Below are positions 12,821 to 16,527 of a stretch of DNA of 16,527 bases, in pieces; position 1 is the first letter of the stretch; each line of letters opens with the position of its first letter. The DNA comes from an uncultured Erysipelotrichaceae bacterium (GTDB lineage: Bacteria > Bacillota_I > Bacilli_A > Erysipelotrichales > Coprobacillaceae), in contig ONFH01000287.1 in the NCBI GenBank assembly GCA_900317015.1, forward strand, positions 1 to 16,527. The letters run 5' to 3'. A program made the position numbers and the translations under genes. The notes beneath the pieces are model-generated. The model was given only the letters and a program-made list of their open reading frames with translations, did not search any database and was not told the DNA's origin.

Positions 12821-14932
12821 ATGATTTGTGGAAATTGTTTTAAGGAATTTGATGAAGAACTAGGCGTCTGTCCTTATTGTGGACAGGTCGTCAAGAAAAG
12901 AGAATCCTATTATCTGCCCGCTGGGACGATCCTCGATGGACACTATATCATCGGTGATGTTCTAGGGACTGGCGGTTTTGGGATCACCTATAAAGCTTTT
13001 GATCAGACGCTTGATCTTGTCGTGGCCATAAAGGAGAATTTCCCCACTGCCTTTGTCGCTCGAGATCAGGATCATAGTCATGTTTATTTATATGCGACCG
13101 ATGCCGCTGAGAAGTATCAGCACATCACCCAGGCTTTCTTAAATGAAGCCCGTTCGATGGCGATGTTAAAAGATTCGAAGAATATCGTTCATGTCTTAAA
13201 CTTCTTTGAAGAAAATAATACGGCCTACATGGTCATGGAATACTTAGAAGGGGTCACGTTGAATGATGTCTTAAAAAGCTATGTGTCCAGTGGTCAGTAT
13301 TTCCCCATCGAGACCTCGATTGAAATTACAACGGCGATCTTAGATGCCTTAATGATCGTCCATGAAGCCGGCATCATCCATCGTGATATCAAGCCAAGTA
13401 ATATCTTTATCTGTCAGGATCAGACGATCAAGCTGATCGACTTTGGGGCGTCTCGTATCAGTAATGAAGATGAAGCCGTCAATCGTACCAAAGTGTTAAC
13501 GATGAGCTATGCCCCACCTGAACAGCACTCAGAACATTCTCGTCAGGCAGCCTTTACCGATATTTATGCCTTAGGGGCTGTCCTGTATCAGATGCTTACA
13601 AACAGAAAGTTATCAACGGCGATCGATCGACTCGCTCATGATGATACGGTCGATCCTCATACCGTGAGAGCGGAAGTGCCGGAACGTTTATCCAATGTCG
13701 TGATGCGTGCGATCGCCTTGAAGCCAGAGCTGCGTTTCCAGAGTGCGGCGGAATTTAAGAATGCCCTGATCGGGGACCAGGAGATCCGTACGGTCCAGCA
13801 GGAGATCATTGCCAGACGTATGAAACGTTTCGTCATCTCGTTATTAATGGTCTGTATCATTGTCGTCTGTATCTTTGGTGGCTATCTCTTTTATAAACAG
13901 TCCACAAAAGTCTTTGATGTCTATAAGACTGATCTCAATGTGGCCGTGCCGATTCCAGAAGGGATGAGCAAGAAGGCCTACAAGAAAGACTTTGCCAACT
14001 ATATGTTAAAGGACTTTACAAAAGACTATAAACAGGTGAAAGTTCATGTGACCTATATTAAGGAAAAAGACTATCATGCGTACTTGATGAAGACATTAAA
14101 GACAAAATCAGCGCCTGATCTTTTTGAGAGTTCCTCTTTATCCAAAGCGGATATGAAATATGTGACAGATCTCGATTATGTCAAGTCGGTCGTCAAAAAG
14201 AGCTATAGCTATTATTTCTTAGATGATGAGATCGACAATTATATGCAGAGGATGCCAACGCTCTTTAATATGCCAGTCATCTATGAAAACTATGAAGTCC
14301 ATGTTGGAGAAGCGACAACCGTCACATCGTTTGATTCCTTAAAGGGTCATTATTTAGTTGATTATCATGATCTTGCCACATATGAACTATCTTTAGATCA
14401 TTCGGCTAACCTCACACATTTATCATCAAAGAAAAAGAAGATGGTCGATCGTGTCACGCCTTTATATCAAAGCTACAAATATAAGAAGAATAAAGACTCT
14501 GCCATCTTTAAGGCCTTTAAGAAGAAAAAGCATCGTTTACAGTACTATTTAACGGATGCCAATCATATTCAGAACATCTCCCCGGAATATCGTTTTTGTA
14601 AGATCAGCTCAAAGAAGCTCTATGGCACCTTTGAACATTTCTATTCGATCTCCAAATATGCGAATGATAAAAGAAAACGTGCGGCCTGTCGATTAATGAT
14701 CAACTTCTTAGGCCCAACCGCCCAGAATTACTTAAGCATTATACAGGGGGAAGCTCTACCGCTTAATAAGGATGTCTTTGATCGTAAGAAACAGTATTTA
14801 GCAAGACCTAATGCCAGTGATTTTATCAATCTCAAGGAAAATACGGGATCACTCCATTTCTTAGCCGATTTTGATACGAGCTTACAAGATGCCAATACCA
14901 GCTATCAAACAAGCCTCAAGGAGGCTTTATAA
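12821..14932 (+). CDS. Zinc-ribbon transmembrane Ser/Thr kinase with a solute-binding-protein-like ectodomain
   Basis: A 703-residue protein. Zinc ribbon CGNC...CPYC (3-20). Kinase about 42-318: LGTGGFG (48-54), VAIK Lys71, helix-C Glu109, HRDIKPSN (187-194, with the catalytic Lys191 present, unlike the two sister kinases), DFG (207-209), APPEQ (231-235). Membrane helix about 336-357. Residues 365-703 lie outside and resemble a family-1 extracellular solute-binding protein: an opening beta strand and helix (LNVAVPIPEG...), a VKVHVTYI strand with KDYHAYLMKTL and APDLFE after it, MPTLFNMPVIYENY in the middle, and near the end MINFLGPTAQNYL followed by LPLNKDVF, where SBPs have 'FL.s.e.Q...lPvnk'. 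A ligand-sensing kinase is inferred. Last gene of the operon, with a strong AGGAGGGGG site and terminating hairpins directly after. Confidence 0.87.
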   Translation: MICGNCFKEFDEELGVCPYCGQVVKKRESYYLPAGTILDGHYIIGDVLGTGGFGITYKAFDQTLDLVVAIKENFPTAFVARDQDHSHVYLYATDAAEKYQHITQAFLNEARSMAMLKDSKNIVHVLNFFEENNTAYMVMEYLEGVTLNDVLKSYVSSGQYFPIETSIEITTAILDALMIVHEAGIIHRDIKPSNIFICQDQTIKLIDFGASRISNEDEAVNRTKVLTMSYAPPEQHSEHSRQAAFTDIYALGAVLYQMLTNRKLSTAIDRLAHDDTVDPHTVRAEVPERLSNVVMRAIALKPELRFQSAAEFKNALIGDQEIRTVQQEIIARRMKRFVISLLMVCIIVVCIFGGYLFYKQSTKVFDVYKTDLNVAVPIPEGMSKKAYKKDFANYMLKDFTKDYKQVKVHVTYIKEKDYHAYLMKTLKTKSAPDLFESSSLSKADMKYVTDLDYVKSVVKKSYSYYFLDDEIDNYMQRMPTLFNMPVIYENYEVHVGEATTVTSFDSLKGHYLVDYHDLATYELSLDHSANLTHLSSKKKKMVDRVTPLYQSYKYKKNKDSAIFKAFKKKKHRLQYYLTDANHIQNISPEYRFCKISSKKLYGTFEHFYSISKYANDKRKRAACRLMINFLGPTAQNYLSIIQGEALPLNKDVFDRKKQYLARPNASDFINLKENTGSLHFLADFDTSLQDANTSYQTSLKEAL
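14911..14927 (+). other. Stem-loop inside the end of the last operon gene
   Basis: AAGCCTC and GAGGCTT form a perfect 7-bp stem around an AAG loop, immediately before the stop codon and the terminator. It may stabilise the 3' end or aid termination. Confidence 0.5.
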
Positions 14933-14958
14933 AAGGAGATTTTTACGAATCTCCTTTT
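14931..14958 (+). terminator. Terminator of the large operon
   Basis: An 11-bp perfect inverted repeat (AAAAGGAGATT / AATCTCCTTTT) with a 6-base loop begins within the TAA stop. Its right arm ends in four Ts, so the U-tract is short and paired. The A-run on the left would give a similar U-tract on the other strand. Confidence 0.7.
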
Positions 14959-14999
14959 AAAAATGACAGGAAACCTGCAATTTATAACAAATTCTAAAC

Positions 15000-15034
15000 A
15001 AATCTGGCATTTTTGATTATACTGTGACTGTAAA
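15000..15034 (+). promoter_or_regulatory. Sequence element shared with the large-operon leader (copy B)
   Basis: AAATC, GCATTTTTGA (15007-15016), eight bases, then TGAC (15025-15028) and an A-run match copy A at 1281-1317. TATACT at 15018-15023, with TAAACA 17 bases upstream (14995-15000), could be a promoter overlapping the element. Confidence 0.35.
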
Positions 15035-15078
15035 AAGCGAGAGCTGAGAATCGATTAGCCTTTTGAATCGAATTAAGG

Positions 15079-15084
15079 TACAAT
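15079..15084 (+). promoter_or_regulatory. Candidate -10 box for the second zinc-ribbon unit
   Basis: TACAAT lies 29 bases before the ATG at 15114, close enough for a short leader. No good -35 is present at 16-18 bases (TTAGCC is the nearest), so it may need an activator or may not be the real promoter. Confidence 0.3.
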
Positions 15085-15113
15085 AGGCCTAAGGGAAATA
15101 AGGGGGAAACAAT

Positions 15114-16034
15114 ATGAGAAGATGTCCAAAATGTGGGGCCCTCGTCAGTGACGAAGCAAAGTTTTGTACATACTGCGGGGAACCATTAGATGCAAAAAGT
15201 GTAGAGGAATATGATCCTGATCATTTTGACTGGGATGATGAGACCAAGCCTCTCGAAAACGATGAAGAGGATTATGATTTTAATGATGTGTCGGTCTCCA
15301 AATGGGATGAACCATCAGAAATGGAGACGACGAAGAAGGAAGTCTCTCCACGTACATTAGAGAAGGTCAGAATTGCCTTATTAATTATTCTGATTGCTTT
15401 AGTGGCTGGCTTTGGCGGCTTCTATTTCTATAGTAATCAGAATGTCGTCACGACCAAGACCCATACAACAACGGGTGGCTCTAAGAGCTCAACCCCAGCA
15501 ACGGTTGGTTCTGATGAGGGAAGCTCATCTTCTAGCACGAACAGTGATACAGATTCAAGCAGTGATACAAGTTCTAGTACTGGCAGTGATACGACTTCTA
15601 ATAGTGATACAAGCAGTTCAAAAAGTACGAAGCAGGGAACGGATTCGACAAGTGAAGATGAGAGTGGTTATACGAAGTCAACGGCCAGCGACGGATCCAC
15701 TTATGTCAATGAGGCATTAAAGAAAGATGCCAACGGGGAATATGGCAATGATGATACATCAGACGCAGAAACATACGATGGTGACGTTTTACCAAACAGT
15801 TCACGTGATAAATTAAGTGACAGTGATCTTAAAGGCATGTCGAATAGTCAGATCCAGACAGCCATCAACGAGATCTATGCAAGAAATGGCTATAAGTTCA
15901 CCAAGGTTCCTAGTATGCAGGAAAAGAGCTACTATACGGGTGAGTATTCTGATATGAGCGATGCCGAAGCACGCATGAACAGTACTGAAAAATTCAATGT
16001 GGATTATTTAGCATGTTATAAGAAACATCATTAG
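15114..16034 (+). CDS. Zinc-ribbon single-pass membrane protein with extracellular YARHG domain
   Basis: A 306-residue protein. Zinc ribbon CPKC...CTYC (4-21), an acidic cytoplasmic linker with WDEP (64-67), one membrane helix about 84-106, a long Ser/Thr/Asp-rich outside linker (115-195) and a C-terminal domain at about 228-302. That domain reads DKLSDSDLKGMSN, then INEIYARNGYKF, then SYYTG and a final FNVDYL. This is the pattern of the YARHG domain, an extracellular module of Gram-positive bacteria whose function is not known. Here the name-giving His is Asn (YARNG). The strong AGGGGG site sits 7 bases before the ATG. Plan and linker motif match the proteins at 374 and 16046, so the three are one family with swapped ectodomains. 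A link to the kinase operon is inferred from proximity and the shared upstream element. Confidence 0.82.
   Translation: MRRCPKCGALVSDEAKFCTYCGEPLDAKSVEEYDPDHFDWDDETKPLENDEEDYDFNDVSVSKWDEPSEMETTKKEVSPRTLEKVRIALLIILIALVAGFGGFYFYSNQNVVTTKTHTTTGGSKSSTPATVGSDEGSSSSSTNSDTDSSSDTSSSTGSDTTSNSDTSSSKSTKQGTDSTSEDESGYTKSTASDGSTYVNEALKKDANGEYGNDDTSDAETYDGDVLPNSSRDKLSDSDLKGMSNSQIQTAINEIYARNGYKFTKVPSMQEKSYYTGEYSDMSDAEARMNSTEKFNVDYLACYKKHH
15543..15610 (+). repeat. Imperfect AGTGATAC repeats in the Ser/Thr linker
   Basis: AGTGATAC begins at 15543, 15561, 15585 and 15603, with spacings of 18, 24 and 18 bases. All are in frame and encode SDT. This is a low-complexity linker whose length could change by slippage without shifting the frame. 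Confidence 0.7.
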
Positions 16035-16045
16035 GAGGGGATTTT

Positions 16046-16527
16046 ATGAAATATTGTCCATACTGTGGGGCGGAAAATAAAGATGAAGCACTTTATTGTG
16101 TCAGCTGTGGTCAGCCATTAAAAAGGGAAAGTGCAGCCAGTGATGATCAGACTGCTTATTATGATGATGAAGATTCCTACTTCTCAGAAGAGAAGTGGGA
16201 TGATACATCCAAGAGTGCCTGGGATGAAAGCTCTTATGTAAAGACTGAGCAGGCTCATGAAGATTCAACGATGAAGAAACTTGAGATCACGAAGATCATC
16301 TTATTAGCAGTCTTGATCGTCGTGCTTGTTGGCGGGGGTGTCTTCTTCTATACCAGCACAAAAAGTACGTCTTCTGATACGAAGACGACGGAAACAAAGA
16401 CAACGGATGATTCTGATGATAGCAGCACCGATAGTGGGGCTGATGTCTCTGATGAAGATACATCTAGTACAACTGACAATAATGATCATTCGACAGATTC
16501 TTCGAATGATGCATCGTCAAATGCCAC
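16046..16527 (+). CDS. Zinc-ribbon single-pass membrane protein, 3'-partial
   Basis: An open frame of 160 complete codons runs off the window end. Zinc ribbon CPYC...CVSC (4-21), an acidic cytoplasmic linker with two Trp-Asp sites (KWDD at 50-53 and AWDES at 58-62), a membrane helix about 81-102, then a Ser/Thr/Asp-rich outside linker in which the window ends. By comparison with the gene before it, a folded ectodomain probably follows. The AGGAGGGG site (16033-16040) overlaps the TAG stop of the upstream gene and lies 5 bases before the ATG, so the two genes are co-transcribed. Close paralogue of the protein at 15114 in everything visible. Confidence 0.8.
   Translation, partial: MKYCPYCGAENKDEALYCVSCGQPLKRESAASDDQTAYYDDEDSYFSEEKWDDTSKSAWDESSYVKTEQAHEDSTMKKLEITKIILLAVLIVVLVGGGVFFYTSTKSTSSDTKTTETKTTDDSDDSSTDSGADVSDEDTSSTTDNNDHSTDSSNDASSNA

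Noticed and set aside
1380..14932. Type VII or type VI secretion accessory cluster
   Set aside because: FHA, kinase and PP2C genes occur with such systems, but no FtsK/SpoIIIE-type ATPase, WXG100 protein or T6SS structural gene is present in the window.
15040..15075. GAATCGATTA ... GAATCGAATTA near-repeat ahead of the YARHG gene, considered as an operator
   Set aside because: Two short AT-rich copies are too little to separate from chance, with no second example in the window.

Overview
The window is one strand of a Bacillota-type (low- to moderate-GC Gram-positive) chromosome. The evidence is strong AGGAGG-like ribosome binding sites, tightly packed genes all on the + strand, short hairpin/U-tract terminators, and many zinc-ribbon/single-pass membrane proteins, PASTA kinases and DUF4234 or FHA proteins. 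An anaerobic gut lineage (Erysipelotrichia- or Clostridia-like) would fit, but nothing visible fixes the genus. There are no RNA genes, CRISPR arrays, transposases or integrases, and no sign of a compositional break.

Layout. (1) Positions 1-1213: the 3' end of an unrecognised gene, then a zinc-ribbon/membrane/carbohydrate-binding-like protein, closed by a terminator. (2) Positions 1380-14932: eleven genes on one strand with no visible internal terminator, read here as one operon. They encode an FHA-FHA-ABC transporter, a DUF4234-FHA membrane protein, a catalytically dead kinase-like protein, a zinc-ribbon/six-repeat/FHA protein, a zinc-ribbon Ser/Thr kinase with a long PASTA ectodomain, a LytTR regulator whose receiver lacks the phospho-acceptor Asp, a PP2C phosphatase, a small FHA protein, a zinc-ribbon kinase-FHA fusion, a second PP2C phosphatase, and a zinc-ribbon kinase with a solute-binding-protein-like ectodomain. 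Tandem hairpins end the operon. (3) Positions 15000-16527: a second unit of zinc-ribbon/membrane proteins, one with a YARHG domain and one cut by the window end. Its promoter region shares a sequence element with that of the big operon.

How it may work (inference). Two transmembrane kinases with different ectodomains (PASTA for cell-wall material, SBP-like for a small ligand) and one soluble kinase would phosphorylate threonines. Two PP2C enzymes would reverse this. Five FHA-bearing proteins (one of them the kinase-FHA fusion) would read the marks, and the outputs would be an ABC exporter-like protein and perhaps LytTR-controlled transcription. Three FHA proteins carry an acidic-Thr-(Val/Ile)-x-Phe-Tyr or similar motif just before the FHA domain, resembling the layout of the phospho-switch in GarA/OdhI. 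The most unusual pieces are the truncated pseudokinase, the SBP-like kinase ectodomain, the receiver without its Asp and the six-fold FDPMTG repeat. The transported substrate and the signal cannot be told from this sequence.
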